The translations under genes were made by a program, and so were the position numbers. This document shows, in pieces, positions 51,972-61,790 of a DNA stretch of 64,000 nucleotides (its first letter is position 1; the number at the start of each line of letters is the position of its first letter). The notes under the pieces are model-generated. The model worked only from the letters and a program-made list of their open reading frames with translations. It searched no databases and was not told the DNA's origin. The stretch is from JALORV01 sp035498175. GTDB taxonomy: Bacteria; Pseudomonadota; Gammaproteobacteria; Burkholderiales; Burkholderiaceae_F. Where the stretch lies: positions 1-64,000 of the forward strand of contig DATKAJ010000116.1 in assembly GCA_035498175.1 (NCBI GenBank). The letters are read 5' to 3'.

Positions 51972-54653
51972 ATGCCGATGCGCGATCAAACGGCGGAAAT
52001 CGCGACCTTCCGACGCGCCGATTACTGCGCTCCGGATTTCCGGATCGAAGGGTTCGAACTCGTCTTCGACCTCGACCCTTCGCTGACGACCGTGCACTCG
52101 CGCGTCCGTGTGCAGCGCGACCCGCGGACGCTCGACGCGCCGTTCCGTCTCGACGGCGAGGACCTCGAGTTCGTCTCCGCCAGCCTCGACGGCCACCCGC
52201 TTGCGCGCGCCGAACTGCAGGTCGACGAGGACGGCCTCGCGCTGCTCCGTCCGACGCCGGCAGCGTTCCAGCTCGACATCGTCAATCGCGTCCGGCCGGC
52301 GGCCAACACCGAGCTGATGGGGCTGTACCTGTCCAACGACAGCCTGTTCACCCAATGCGAGGCCGAGGGCTTCCGCCGCATCACCTATTTTCCGGATCGT
52401 CCGGATGTGATGACGAAGTACCGCGTCACGCTCCGGGCGGACAAGCAGGCCTTTCCGGTGCTGCTGTCCAATGGGAATCTGATCGGCCAATCGGATATCG
52501 GGGACGGTCGCCATCAGGCCGTCTGGGACGACCCGTTCTCCAAGCCGAGCTACCTCTTTGCGCTGGTGGCGGGTCGCTTCGTCGCGCTCGAGCGCACGCA
52601 CCGCAGTCGCCGCGGCCGCCCTGCGCTGCTGCAGGTGTGGGTCGAACCCGGCAACCTCGACCGCGCGCACCACGCGATGGAGAGCCTGGTCAAGGCGATC
52701 GAATGGGACGAGCAGCGCTTCGGGCTCGAGCTCGACCTCGACCGTTTCATGATCGTCGCGTCGAACGACTTCAACGGCGGCGCGATGGAGAACAAGGGGC
52801 TCAATATCTTCAACGCCAAGTACGTCCTGGCGACGCCCGCAATCGCGACCGACATCGACTACGCCCGGATCGAATCGATCGTCGGCCACGAGTATTTCCA
52901 CAACTGGACGGGCAACCGCGTCACCTGCCGCGACTGGTTCCAGCTTTCGCTGAAGGAGGGACTGACCGTCTTCCGCGACCAGGTGTTCTCCGCCGAGCAG
53001 TACGGCGGCGGGCTCGGCTCGGCCGTCAAGCGCATCGACGACGTGCGGATGCTGCGCGCACTGCAGTTTCCGGAGGACGCGGGGCCGATGTCGCACCCGG
53101 TGCGGCCCGAGGCCTACCAGGAGATCAGCAACTTCTACACCGCGACCGTCTACGAAAAGGGCGCGGAAGTCGTGCGCATGCTGCACACGCTGGTCGGGAC
53201 CGATGGCTTTCGCCGCGGCATGGAGCTCTACTTCCGACGGCACGACGGGGCGGCCGTGACCTGCGATGACTTCGTCGCGGCGATCGGCGATGCCAACCAG
53301 CGCGAACTGGCACAGTTCCGGCGCTGGTACTCGCAGTCCGGCACGCCGCGGATCGTGGCCCAGGCCGCGTACGACGCGGACCGGCGCATCTGCGAGTTGA
53401 CGCTGTCACAGGCGACACCGCCCACCTCGGGGCAGCCGATCAAGGAACCGCTGCACATACCTGTCGCCGTCGGCCTCGTCGGCCCGGATGGTCGCGACCT
53501 TCCGCTGCAACTCGAGGGCGAACTGCATGCGGCCGGCACCACACGCGTGCTCGAACTCACGCGCGAAACGCAGCGCTTCCGATTCGTCAACGTCGCGGCG
53601 CAGCCGGTGCCATCGCTGTTGCGCGGCTTCTCGGCGCCGGTGATCGTGCAGTTTCCGTGGACCGAGCGTGAACTCACATTCCTGGCGGCGCATGACAGCG
53701 ACGGATTCAATCGCTGGGATGCGGTGCAGCGGCTTGCGACCGCGCAGCTGCTTCGGCTCACCGACGCGTTCGAAAATGGCCAAGCCGCGATCTTCGACGA
53801 GGGTTTCATCGCCGTCCTGCGTACGCTGCTGCGCGACGACTCGCTCTCAGCCGCCTTCCGCGAACAGGCGCTGACGCTGCCGACTGAAGGCTTCATCGGC
53901 GAACAGCGCGCGGTGGTCGATCCCGGCGCGGTCCGCGCCGCGCGGCGCGCGCTGGCGGCGGAAATCGGACGACGAATGGAGGGCGACTGGCGAGGCTCTT
54001 ACGCTCGCCTCGAAACGTCCGGTGAATATTCGCCCACGCCGGAGGCGGCCGGGCGGCGTGCATTGCGCAATCTAGCGCTGGCGTATCTGGTCGAAGCCGA
54101 AGTCGATGGCGCGGTCGAACTGGCGACCCGCCAGCTCGACGCGGCGACGAATCTGACCGACCGCCAGGCAGGCCTGGCTGCGCTGATCAACAGCCGTGCG
54201 CCGCAGCGCGAGGCGGTGCTCGAGCGGCTCGCGCGCGAGTGGCAGCACGAACCGCTGCTGATGTACAAGTGGTATCAGCTTCAGGCCACCGCAATGGCGT
54301 ACCCGGGCGAAGAGCCGGTCGTGCAGCGTGTGCGGCGTCTGCTGCGCCATCCGGGCTTCGCGCTGACCAACCCGAACAACGTGTATGCGCTGATCCGCTC
54401 GTTCTGCCTGTCGAACGACGCGGAATTTCATCGGCGCGACGGAAGCGGCTATGCGTTCTGGAGCGAGCAGGTGCTGGCACTTGACCCGCTGAATCCGACG
54501 GTGGCGGCGCGAGTCGCGCGCGCGCTGGAGCGCTGGCGCAAGTACACGCCCGACCGTCAGGAAGTTATGCGCGCTGCACTCGAACGCGTCGCGGCACACC
54601 GCCCGCTGTCGCGCGACGTGCGCGAAATTGTCACCAAGTCCCTGGAGAACTGA
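51972..54653 (+). CDS. pepN: Aminopeptidase N (M1 family)
   Basis: 893-aa cytosolic zinc aminopeptidase. The substrate-anchoring GAMEN is at 270-274. The zinc motif HEYFH (306-310) is followed by Glu329 in KEGLTVFRDQ. Length and domain order (N-terminal saddle, catalytic domain, Ig-like and C-terminal helical domain) fit the proteobacterial PepN subgroup. A second ATG at 51978 is possible. The frame is open far upstream through the DMT gene, which is a GC-rich artefact. Its stop overlaps the fbp start (TGATG). Confidence 0.95.
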   Translation: MPMRDQTAEIATFRRADYCAPDFRIEGFELVFDLDPSLTTVHSRVRVQRDPRTLDAPFRLDGEDLEFVSASLDGHPLARAELQVDEDGLALLRPTPAAFQLDIVNRVRPAANTELMGLYLSNDSLFTQCEAEGFRRITYFPDRPDVMTKYRVTLRADKQAFPVLLSNGNLIGQSDIGDGRHQAVWDDPFSKPSYLFALVAGRFVALERTHRSRRGRPALLQVWVEPGNLDRAHHAMESLVKAIEWDEQRFGLELDLDRFMIVASNDFNGGAMENKGLNIFNAKYVLATPAIATDIDYARIESIVGHEYFHNWTGNRVTCRDWFQLSLKEGLTVFRDQVFSAEQYGGGLGSAVKRIDDVRMLRALQFPEDAGPMSHPVRPEAYQEISNFYTATVYEKGAEVVRMLHTLVGTDGFRRGMELYFRRHDGAAVTCDDFVAAIGDANQRELAQFRRWYSQSGTPRIVAQAAYDADRRICELTLSQATPPTSGQPIKEPLHIPVAVGLVGPDGRDLPLQLEGELHAAGTTRVLELTRETQRFRFVNVAAQPVPSLLRGFSAPVIVQFPWTERELTFLAAHDSDGFNRWDAVQRLATAQLLRLTDAFENGQAAIFDEGFIAVLRTLLRDDSLSAAFREQALTLPTEGFIGEQRAVVDPGAVRAARRALAAEIGRRMEGDWRGSYARLETSGEYSPTPEAAGRRALRNLALAYLVEAEVDGAVELATRQLDAATNLTDRQAGLAALINSRAPQREAVLERLAREWQHEPLLMYKWYQLQATAMAYPGEEPVVQRVRRLLRHPGFALTNPNNVYALIRSFCLSNDAEFHRRDGSGYAFWSEQVLALDPLNPTVAARVARALERWRKYTPDRQEVMRAALERVAAHRPLSRDVREIVTKSLEN

Positions 54654-55657
54654 TGGCCCGCCTGTCGCTGACGCACTACCTGATCCGCTGCGAGCGCGAG
54701 CATGGGCTCGATCCCGAACTGCGGCTGCTCCTCGAGACCGCCGCGCGGGCGTGCAAGACGATCAGTCACGCGGTGGGGCTCGGCGCGCTCGGTGGAGTGC
54801 TCGGCGGCGCGGGCACGACCAACGTGCAGGGCGAGGCGCAGAAGAAGCTCGACGTGCTGTCGAACGAGATTCTGGTGGAGGCCAACAGCTGGGGCGGCTA
54901 TCTCGCCGGCATGGCCTCCGAGGAGATGGACAACCCGCTCGGGATTCCGGTGGCCTATCCGCGCGGCAAGTACCTGCTGCTGTTCGATCCGCTCGACGGC
55001 TCGAGCAACGTCGACGTCAACGTCTCGATCGGAACGATCTTTTCGGTGCTGCGCGCCCCCTCAGGCGTCACGGAGCCCGACGAGAGCGCGTTCCTGCAGT
55101 CCGGATCGCACCAGGTCTGCGCCGGCTACACGGTCTACGGACCACAGACGCTATTGGTCTTGTCCGTCGGCCACGGCGTGCAGGTCTTTACGCTGGCGCG
55201 CGACACCGGCTCGTTCCTGCTGACGCAGGAAAACGTGCGCATCCCCGAGAACACGAAGGAATTCGCGATAAACATGTCGAACGTGCGGCACTGGGAAGCG
55301 CCGGTCAAACGCTACGTCGACGAGATGCTCGCCGGCACGACCGGACCGCGCGGCAAGGACTTCAACATGCGCTGGGTCGCGTCGATGGTCGCCGACGTGC
55401 ACCGCATCATGTCGCGCGGCGGCATCTTCATGTACCCCCGCGACGCGCGTGAGCCCGACAAGCCGGGCCGGCTGCGCCTGATGTACGAAGGCAATCCGAT
55501 GGCCTTCCTGGTCGAGGAAGCGGGCGGCGCCGCGACGGATGGGCACCGGCGCATCCTCGACATCCAGCCGCGCCAGCTGCACGAGCGCGTGGCGGTGTTC
55601 CTGGGCTCGAAGAACGAAGTCGAACGGGTGACTTCGTATCACCGGGCCGCGCCGTAG
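54653..55657 (+). CDS. fbp: Fructose-1,6-bisphosphatase class I
   Basis: Gluconeogenic/Calvin-cycle enzyme of 334 aa. The metal-site signature FDPLDGSSNVDVN carries Asp112 and Asp115, with Glu90 in ASEEMD. The substrate-binding NMRWVASMVADVHR and the C-terminal GGAATDGHRRILDI are present. Length fits the class I family. Co-transcribed with pepN, a frequent pairing in betaproteobacteria. Confidence 0.96.
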   Translation: MARLSLTHYLIRCEREHGLDPELRLLLETAARACKTISHAVGLGALGGVLGGAGTTNVQGEAQKKLDVLSNEILVEANSWGGYLAGMASEEMDNPLGIPVAYPRGKYLLLFDPLDGSSNVDVNVSIGTIFSVLRAPSGVTEPDESAFLQSGSHQVCAGYTVYGPQTLLVLSVGHGVQVFTLARDTGSFLLTQENVRIPENTKEFAINMSNVRHWEAPVKRYVDEMLAGTTGPRGKDFNMRWVASMVADVHRIMSRGGIFMYPRDAREPDKPGRLRLMYEGNPMAFLVEEAGGAATDGHRRILDIQPRQLHERVAVFLGSKNEVERVTSYHRAAP

Positions 55658-55880
55658 TTGCTCCGATAGCGGCCCAATTGCTGACCGTTCAATCCAACAG
55701 CAGGATCGCCCGAGGGCGGACGTCTCGTCCTCCACGGGAGTCGACATGTCTGTCAGGCAGTTGTGGTAAGAGTGACGCGCCAACTTGTCCTGCAAACTTA
55801 TCCGCCGCGCTGGCCAAGACGAGTTGGGCCGCACGCATCAGAGAAGCTCCTATAAACCTAACGGAGGGAGGGAACGAAGT

Positions 55881-57422
55881 ATGAGGTCACATTCGCGACG
55901 ACTGCTCTGCGTCGTCTTCGCTGCGACAATCGCGATCACGTCAGCTGCAAGTGACGCGCAAACGCCCAGTAGCGTGCCTGCCGCTGCGCCGAAGTACGCG
56001 CCTGACGTGCCGACGAAGATCACGACACCGGATACAGTCGAGACTCGTATCGGCACACTGCGCTTCAAGGATGGCGCGCCCGATCCGGCGACGGTGCAGC
56101 TCGCCTATGATCAGATCGACTTCAATCGCGGCATCAACGCGTTTCTCACGGGAATGTCGGCCACTTCGGTGTATGCAATATGTCGCGGCCTGGAAGAAGC
56201 GGGTGTCAAGCCCAACGGCGGCATCGGCATCACCGAACAGCTGATGGACGCCCGCTCGCTGTTCCTGACGCCCAACACCACCACCATCTACGTCCTGCTG
56301 TGCGTCAATCTGAAGGACGAGCCGGTCGTCGTGCGCGTGCCTCCGCGGGCGCTCGGTCCCGTCGACGACGCCGACTTCCGCTGGGTCGTCGATGTGGGAC
56401 TGACCGGACCGGACAAGGGAGCGGGCGGGGACTATCTCTTCGTGCCCCCCGGCTACAAGGGAACCGTGCCTGCGAAGGGCTTCAACGTCGCGAAGCCGCG
56501 CACCAACCGGCTGCTCGTCTTCTATCGGGTGTTCGTCGAGAAGGGCGATCTCGCCGCGGCGACTGCGGGCGTCAAGGCGAAGGCAGCGGTGTTCCCGTTG
56601 TCTCAGGCTGCGAAGCCCCCGGCGACGAGTTTCGTCAACCTCTCGGGCGTCAAGTTCAACACGATCAGCGCCAACGACTTCAGTTTCTACGAAGAGTTGA
56701 ATGCCGTCGTCCAGAACGAGCCCGCCGACTGGGTGGACCCGGACACCGTGGGCCTGTACGCGGCGATCGGCATCCGCAAGGGGCAGCCGTTTGCGCCGGA
56801 CGCGCGGATGAAGAAGACCTTGACGGAAGCGGTAGCGGTGGGCAATGCGGTCGCGCGCTCGAACGCACTTGCCTCACGCGATCCGCGCACTCGGATCTTC
56901 AAGGACCGCCAATGGACCACGCCGTTCGTAGGGGGCAGCTACCAGTTCCTCTCGGGCGCGGAGCGACTGCTCGACGCCGAGGTGATGTTCTTCTACCTCG
57001 CCACCGGCATCACGCCCGCCATGAGCGAAGCCAAGCCGGGCACCGGTTCCGCTTATGCGTTCGCCTTTCGGGATGCGGCCGGCAACTACCTCGACGGCAG
57101 TCGCACCTACAAGGTGACCTTGCCCGGACCGATTCCCGCGAAGAACTTCTGGGCTTTCACGGCCTACGACAACCAGACGCGCTCGCTGCTCCCCACCGAT
57201 CAGAAGTCGGCGGGGATGGACAGCAACGTTCCCGGACTGAAGAAGAACGCGGACGGCGGTGCGACCGTGTGGTTCGGACCGAAGGCGCCGGCCGGCAACG
57301 AAGCGAACTGGGTGCAGACGATGCCGGGCAAGGGCTACAACATCCTTCTGCGGCTCTATGGGCCGCTGGAACCCTGGTTCAACCAGACCTGGCAGCCGGG
57401 CGACCTCGAACTGCAGATGTGA
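55881..57422 (+). CDS. Exported DUF1254/DUF1214 protein
   Basis: 513-aa periplasmic protein with a signal peptide (about 1-28, ending SDAQT). An N-terminal DUF1254 domain (PF06863; VYAICRGLEEAGV, LFLTPNTTTIYVLLCVNLKDEPVVVRVPP, GGDYLFVPPGYKG) is followed by a C-terminal DUF1214 domain (PF06742; NFWAFTAYDNQTRSLL, LPGPIPAKNF, NWVQTMPGKGYNILLRLYGPLEPWF). The biochemical function is unknown. A GGAGGGAGGG ribosome-binding site precedes the ATG. Probably monocistronic: a hairpin lies downstream. Confidence 0.88.
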   Translation: MRSHSRRLLCVVFAATIAITSAASDAQTPSSVPAAAPKYAPDVPTKITTPDTVETRIGTLRFKDGAPDPATVQLAYDQIDFNRGINAFLTGMSATSVYAICRGLEEAGVKPNGGIGITEQLMDARSLFLTPNTTTIYVLLCVNLKDEPVVVRVPPRALGPVDDADFRWVVDVGLTGPDKGAGGDYLFVPPGYKGTVPAKGFNVAKPRTNRLLVFYRVFVEKGDLAAATAGVKAKAAVFPLSQAAKPPATSFVNLSGVKFNTISANDFSFYEELNAVVQNEPADWVDPDTVGLYAAIGIRKGQPFAPDARMKKTLTEAVAVGNAVARSNALASRDPRTRIFKDRQWTTPFVGGSYQFLSGAERLLDAEVMFFYLATGITPAMSEAKPGTGSAYAFAFRDAAGNYLDGSRTYKVTLPGPIPAKNFWAFTAYDNQTRSLLPTDQKSAGMDSNVPGLKKNADGGATVWFGPKAPAGNEANWVQTMPGKGYNILLRLYGPLEPWFNQTWQPGDLELQM

Positions 57423-57732
57423 TGCCGCGACGTCGTTCACTCGCTGGCCCTGCGAACTGAGCGGCCCAAGAACCGGCTGCCCAACAGCGACGCTCCGCTT
57501 GCTGTTGGGCAGCCGCTGGCGCCGGCGCGTTAAGCGCCTGCTTCCGGGTTAGTCAGCTCCGTACGCTTTGGGCGAGCGCGAACTTCCGCTTGGATTGTGA
57601 CCAGTCGATCGCGCGATTGTCAGCTGTCGGCATGAACTCGGTGACCGCTTGCGGGCGCTAGGGACTGTGGTGGCGGTATCTCCGCCAGGCGTGCCTTGAC
57701 GGCGCATCGCATGCTGCCCGACGCGTCAGCGG
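57423..57732. other. Intergenic region with one hairpin
   Basis: 310 bp between convergent genes. Apart from the perfect inverted repeat at 57475-57514 I see no gene, promoter or RNA. Confidence 0.5.
57475..57514. terminator. Strong 14-bp inverted repeat, possible terminator
   Basis: GGCTGCCCAACAGC pairs perfectly with GCTGTTGGGCAGCC around a 12-base loop. It lies 52 bases after the DUF1254 stop and between convergent genes, as a terminator would. There is no T-run on either strand, so it may instead be a transcript-stabilising hairpin. Confidence 0.5.
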
Positions 57733-59103
57733 TCAGGCCGGTTCCGGCACGCTTGGAAGCCCGGCCAGCGCCATAGCGAGTTCCTTCTCGTCGTAGGGCT
57801 CGTCCTTGAGCTCGCCGGCAAAGTACTTCTGGTAGGCGGACATGTCGAAGTGGCCGTGGCCGCACAGGTTGAACAGGATCGTTTCCCTGCGGCCTTCGCG
57901 CTTGCAGCGCAGCGCCTCCTCGATCGCGCCCTTCACGGCATGGTTGGCTTCAGGCGCCGGAACGATGCCCTCGGCGCGCGCGAACTGCACTCCGGCCGAG
58001 AAGCACTCGTTTTGCGAGTACGCAGTCGCCTCGATGCGCCCGAGTTCCTTGAGGTGCGACACCAGCGGCGCCATGCCGTGGTAGCGCAGTCCGCCGGCGT
58101 GAAAGCCCGGTGGCGTGAAGCTCGAGCCGAGCGTGTGCATCTTCGTGAGCGGCGTCAGGTGCCCGGTATCACCGAAGTCGTACGCATAGCGGCCGCGCGT
58201 CAGCGACGGGCACGCGGCCGGCTCGACGGCGACGATGCGGGGGTTGAGCCCGCCGCGTAGCCCGTGGCCGATGTACGGAAACGCGATGCCCGCGAAGTTC
58301 GAGCCGCCGCCCGTACAACCGACGATGACGTCCGGCCAGGCATCGGCCATCTTCATCTGCTCGATCGATTCCAGCCCGATGATGGTCTGGTGCATCAGGA
58401 CGTGGTTGAGCACCGAACCGAGCGCGTACTTGGTGTCCTCGCGTTGCGCGGCAATCTCGACTGCCTCCGAGATCGCGATTCCCAGGCTGCCCGGATGATC
58501 GGGCCGCTGCGCCAGCACGCGGCGGCCGTACTCGGTCTCGTTGGACGGCGAAGCGATACAGCGCGCGCCGTAGGTTTCCATGACTGCGCGCCGGTAAGGC
58601 TTCTGGTCGAACGACACGCGCACCTGGAACACCAGCACCTCGATGCCGAAGAGCGCGCCAGCGAATGCGAGCGATGTGCCCCACTGCCCTGCGCCGGTCT
58701 CGGTCGTGAGCCGCTTCACGCCGGCGCGCGCGTTGTAAAACGCCTGTGGCACCGCCGTATTCGGCTTGTGGCTACCGGCCGGACTGACACCTTCGTACTT
58801 GTAGAAGATCCTGGCCGGCGTTTCGAGCGCCTTCTCCAGCCGGTGCGCGCGGTACAGCGGCGACGGCCGCCACAGACGATAGATCTCACGTATCGGCTCA
58901 GGAATCTCGATCTCGCGCTCGCGGCTCACCTCCTGCAAGATGAGATCCATCGGAAACAACCGCGCGAGGTCGTCCGGACCGATCGGCTTCAGCGTTCCGG
59001 GGTGCAGCACCGCAGGCAGCGGCTTCGGCAGATCGGCCTGGATGTTGTACCAGGACCGCGGCATGCGGGATTCGTCGAGCAGGTACTTGGTGGGCTCGGT
59101 CAT
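57733..59103 (-). CDS. trpB2: TrpB2-like PLP-dependent tryptophan synthase beta chain
   Basis: 456-aa PLP enzyme of the TrpB2 class. The PLP lysine is Lys113 in GSHKPNTA; the phosphate-binding loop is GCTGGGSNF. The TrpB2-specific N-terminal region (SWYNIQADLPKPLPAVLHPGT, REIYRLWRPSPLYRA) and C-terminal LFNLCGHGHFDMSAYQKY are present. TrpB2 makes tryptophan from indole and serine without tight TrpA coupling; its role beside a main TrpB is uncertain, and no trpA is nearby. The start at 59103 (MTEPTKYLL) fits better than 59154. Isolated, with no operon partner. Confidence 0.92.
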   Translation of the reverse strand: MTEPTKYLLDESRMPRSWYNIQADLPKPLPAVLHPGTLKPIGPDDLARLFPMDLILQEVSREREIEIPEPIREIYRLWRPSPLYRAHRLEKALETPARIFYKYEGVSPAGSHKPNTAVPQAFYNARAGVKRLTTETGAGQWGTSLAFAGALFGIEVLVFQVRVSFDQKPYRRAVMETYGARCIASPSNETEYGRRVLAQRPDHPGSLGIAISEAVEIAAQREDTKYALGSVLNHVLMHQTIIGLESIEQMKMADAWPDVIVGCTGGGSNFAGIAFPYIGHGLRGGLNPRIVAVEPAACPSLTRGRYAYDFGDTGHLTPLTKMHTLGSSFTPPGFHAGGLRYHGMAPLVSHLKELGRIEATAYSQNECFSAGVQFARAEGIVPAPEANHAVKGAIEEALRCKREGRRETILFNLCGHGHFDMSAYQKYFAGELKDEPYDEKELAMALAGLPSVPEPA

Positions 59104-59428
59104 CAAGCAGAACTCCTGAAGGCGCTGGAGCGGGCGACGGAAGGCGGTCGCCACGATTCGAATTCAGGCTAGCACAGGCTCCACGGCACTCCGGAACACT
59201 GCGCGTCTTGTCCCGCCTCGCCCCGCCGAAGTCCGCGGGCACCTTCCAGCCCTCATCGCCTCTGCATGGGCAGCGCAGCGACCAGGCGCTTCGAGGGCTC
59301 ACTACTGCAGGCACGCTCGAGGCCAGGGCCTCAATTGCTGCGTGCAGACACAGGGCGGAATGCGCCACATCAAATTGCGCTCGCGGCGCAGACGTAGATT
59401 TAACGTGCGCTGTGCGGCGGAGTTGTTC
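59104..59428. other. Divergent intergenic region
   Basis: About 325 bp between trpB2 and the rhodanese gene. It must hold both promoters, but no clear -10/-35 pair, dyad or small gene was recognised by eye. Confidence 0.4.
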
Positions 59429-60097
59429 ATGTACACGTATCGTGGGCTGGTCTTCGCTGTCCTTGCATCGGTGCTGTCGGTCGTGCAGGCGGAAGGCGAC
59501 GTCCTGTCCTGTCCGTCGACCCGGCCGGTCGAGAACACGGCGGCCCGTGAACCGTCGGGCGATCTCTACACGCGCCCCGAGTCCACCGTGCCGCCCGCGA
59601 AGCGTACGAAGCGCGGCCTGTACGTCACCGCGAAGGACGCGCACGACATGGTGGCGCTCGACCCAGCGCGGGTGCTGTTCATTGACGTGCGCACCCGCGG
59701 CGAGCTCCAGTTCATCGGCATGCCGACGATGATCGACGCACACGTGCCGTTCCTGATCGAGTCCGCGCCGCCGCAGTGGGACGAGGTGAAATCGACCTTC
59801 AGGCTGGCCGCGAACCCGCGGTTCGTGGCTGACGTCGATACGCGGCTTGCGAAGAAAGGGCTCATGCGTGACGACGTCGTCATCGTCATGTGCCAGAGCG
59901 GACTTCGGGCCGCTGGGGCCGCCGATGCACTGACAGACGCGGGCTATACGAAGGTCTACACGACCATCGACGGCTTCGAGGGCGATCCAATGGCCGAAGG
60001 TCCGCACAAGGGCGAACGCATCGTCGATGGCTGGCGCAACGCGGGCCTGCCCTGGACCACGCGGCTCGACCGCAGCAAGATGTACGGACTCGACTGA
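59429..60097 (+). CDS. Exported rhodanese-domain protein
   Basis: 222-aa protein with an N-terminal signal peptide (about 1-23). The rhodanese domain (about 60-215) has VLFIDVRTRGELQFIGMPTMIDAHVPF and the active-site loop MCQSGLRAAGAA with its cysteine, and ends GGF-like DGFEG plus GWRNAGLPW. It resembles the exported rhodaneses linked to PQQ-dependent or sulfur metabolism. Persulfide transfer in the periplasm is likely; the partner is unknown. Confidence 0.87.
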   Translation: MYTYRGLVFAVLASVLSVVQAEGDVLSCPSTRPVENTAAREPSGDLYTRPESTVPPAKRTKRGLYVTAKDAHDMVALDPARVLFIDVRTRGELQFIGMPTMIDAHVPFLIESAPPQWDEVKSTFRLAANPRFVADVDTRLAKKGLMRDDVVIVMCQSGLRAAGAADALTDAGYTKVYTTIDGFEGDPMAEGPHKGERIVDGWRNAGLPWTTRLDRSKMYGLD

Positions 60098-60219
60098 CTG
60101 CCTTGAGGTCGGCCGACACCGGGCGGGCCCGGATCACTGCACCACCCGGAGCTCAGCGAGTTCGGAGTCGCTCTCGTTGGTCGGGGGAAACGGGAGGACG
60201 CCGCTGCGGGCGAATGCCG

Positions 60220-61296
60220 CTAGGACGGCAGGAAGTCGACCGGCCAGGTGACGGTGATCGCGTCGACGTCCTTCGCGCCAAAGTCGAACTGGCGGATACG
60301 CGCCAGCAGCTTCTGCTCGAGTTCACCGGCGCGCAGTTCACTCGAAACGATGCGCAGGTCGGTCACCTGGCCTGACGGCGCGATCTTGAGTTCCAGCACG
60401 ACGCGCCCTTGCAGCGAAGGCTCGTCGCGCAACGCGCGGTTGTAGATCGCATAGATCGCACCCTTGTTGCGTTCGAAAACGAGCTTGATCTCCTCGATCG
60501 AGCGCGACGCCTTGCCGCTGCCGCCTTTCTGCAGTGTGCCGCCCGCACCTGCGCCGCCGCCACCGCCGCCGCGCCCAGCAACCCCGTGCTGGACGCCGCC
60601 GGGGCCGCCGCCACCGGCGCCGCCGGCCACGCCCTCGACCAGCGTCGTCGAGCGGCCTGCGAGACCGCCACCGCCGGTGTCGCGGCTGTAGGCCGCCGTG
60701 TTGATGCCGCCGCTGCCGCCGGTCGCGTTGGACGTGATCAGCGAACGCGTCGGCACGCCGGGCCCGATGCCTGCGCCGACGCCCGGCCCGACGCCGGTAC
60801 CGACGCCGGGCCCGGGCTTGATGTCCTTGTTCAGCTGCACTGCGGCCGGCGCTGCGTGCAGTTCCTGCAGTTCGTTCTTCATGGCCAGCAGGCCGACGCC
60901 TGAAGCGCGCGCACGGGCGTTGTCGAGCTTTTCGCCGGGTGGTTTGTTGGCCTCGGGCCGGCGCGCCTCGACGACCACCGCCTTCGGTTCACGCTTCGGC
61001 GTGTCCGGTGTGGCCTTCACATCCCGCGACTCGTCCTTGATCACGGGCTTCTCGGGCTTCGGAATCACCGGCGGCGGCATCTCGCGATCGAGCAGCAGCT
61101 TCGCGAGGCGTGGCGGCAGCGGTTCGGCCACCGTGCGGTCGGGCTCGCGCACCGGCAGCCAGGGCATCACGATCGCGAACACGAGACAGATCGTCAGGAC
61201 CGTCCGGAGGATCCGCTTGAAGCGCTCCTCGTCTTCGGCGGAGACCGACCACGCCAGAATCGGCGTATGCAGCTGGAGCGCGCCGGCAGCAACCAT
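60220..61296 (-). CDS. AgmX/PglI C-terminal domain (TonB-like) protein
   Basis: 358-aa energy-transducing protein. A short cytoplasmic start and one transmembrane helix (about 29-46) are followed by a Pro/Lys-rich spacer, a Gly-rich low-complexity stretch (about 160-260) and a C-terminal AgmX/PglI domain (about 265-358; SIEEIKLVFERNKGAIYAIYNRALR, GRVVLELKIAPSGQV). It is the last gene after exbB-exbD-exbD and starts on the last base of the upstream exbD stop (TGATG). Probably it spans the periplasm and delivers proton-motive force to an outer-membrane partner not encoded here. Confidence 0.88.
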   Translation of the reverse strand: MVAAGALQLHTPILAWSVSAEDEERFKRILRTVLTICLVFAIVMPWLPVREPDRTVAEPLPPRLAKLLLDREMPPPVIPKPEKPVIKDESRDVKATPDTPKREPKAVVVEARRPEANKPPGEKLDNARARASGVGLLAMKNELQELHAAPAAVQLNKDIKPGPGVGTGVGPGVGAGIGPGVPTRSLITSNATGGSGGINTAAYSRDTGGGGLAGRSTTLVEGVAGGAGGGGPGGVQHGVAGRGGGGGGAGAGGTLQKGGSGKASRSIEEIKLVFERNKGAIYAIYNRALRDEPSLQGRVVLELKIAPSGQVTDLRIVSSELRAGELEQKLLARIRQFDFGAKDVDAITVTWPVDFLPS

Positions 61297-61790
61297 CAGT
61301 GGCCGCCCTTCTTCTGCACCGCGAACGACACGTCGGTGAACCCGGCGCGGGCGCAGGTGACCATGACCTTGCGCAGCAGGCGGTACGGAATCTCGCGATC
61401 GCCCAGAATCGTGATGGCCTTCTTCTGCGCTTCGTTTTCCGCGCGGATCACCGGGCGTTGCAGCAGCAGGTCGAGCTCGGCCTTCAGGCCCGGGATCACG
61501 TCGCCTTCGGCGTCGATGATCTCGCTGACGACGGCCACCTTGCGGCCTTCGACGACGATGTCGTTCGCATTGACCAGCACCGCCAGCGTTTCACGCGGCA
61601 GCTTCTCGGCCGTCGATTCCGGCAGCTTGATCGATTTTGAATTCGGCAAGACGTCAGCGACACCGGTATTGATCAGCAGAAAGAAGATCAGGATCGTGAA
61701 GATGTCGATCAGCGACACCAGGTTGAGGTCGACGGTCGACGTGTTGCGATCGCGGCGCGCGGCGCGCTTCTGGATTCCGCTCTGCTTCAT
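61296..61790 (-). CDS. exbD: ExbD/TolR-family protein (Asp-bearing copy)
   Basis: 164-aa membrane-anchored stator subunit. One N-terminal transmembrane helix (about 23-42) contains Asp29 in SLIDIFTIL, the residue that couples proton flow in ExbD/TolR. The periplasmic domain contains LVNANDIVVEGRKV and LRKVMVTCARAGF. It overlaps the preceding exbD by ATGA and is translationally coupled to the AgmX-like gene. Confidence 0.88.
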   Translation of the reverse strand: MKQSGIQKRAARRDRNTSTVDLNLVSLIDIFTILIFFLLINTGVADVLPNSKSIKLPESTAEKLPRETLAVLVNANDIVVEGRKVAVVSEIIDAEGDVIPGLKAELDLLLQRPVIRAENEAQKKAITILGDREIPYRLLRKVMVTCARAGFTDVSFAVQKKGGH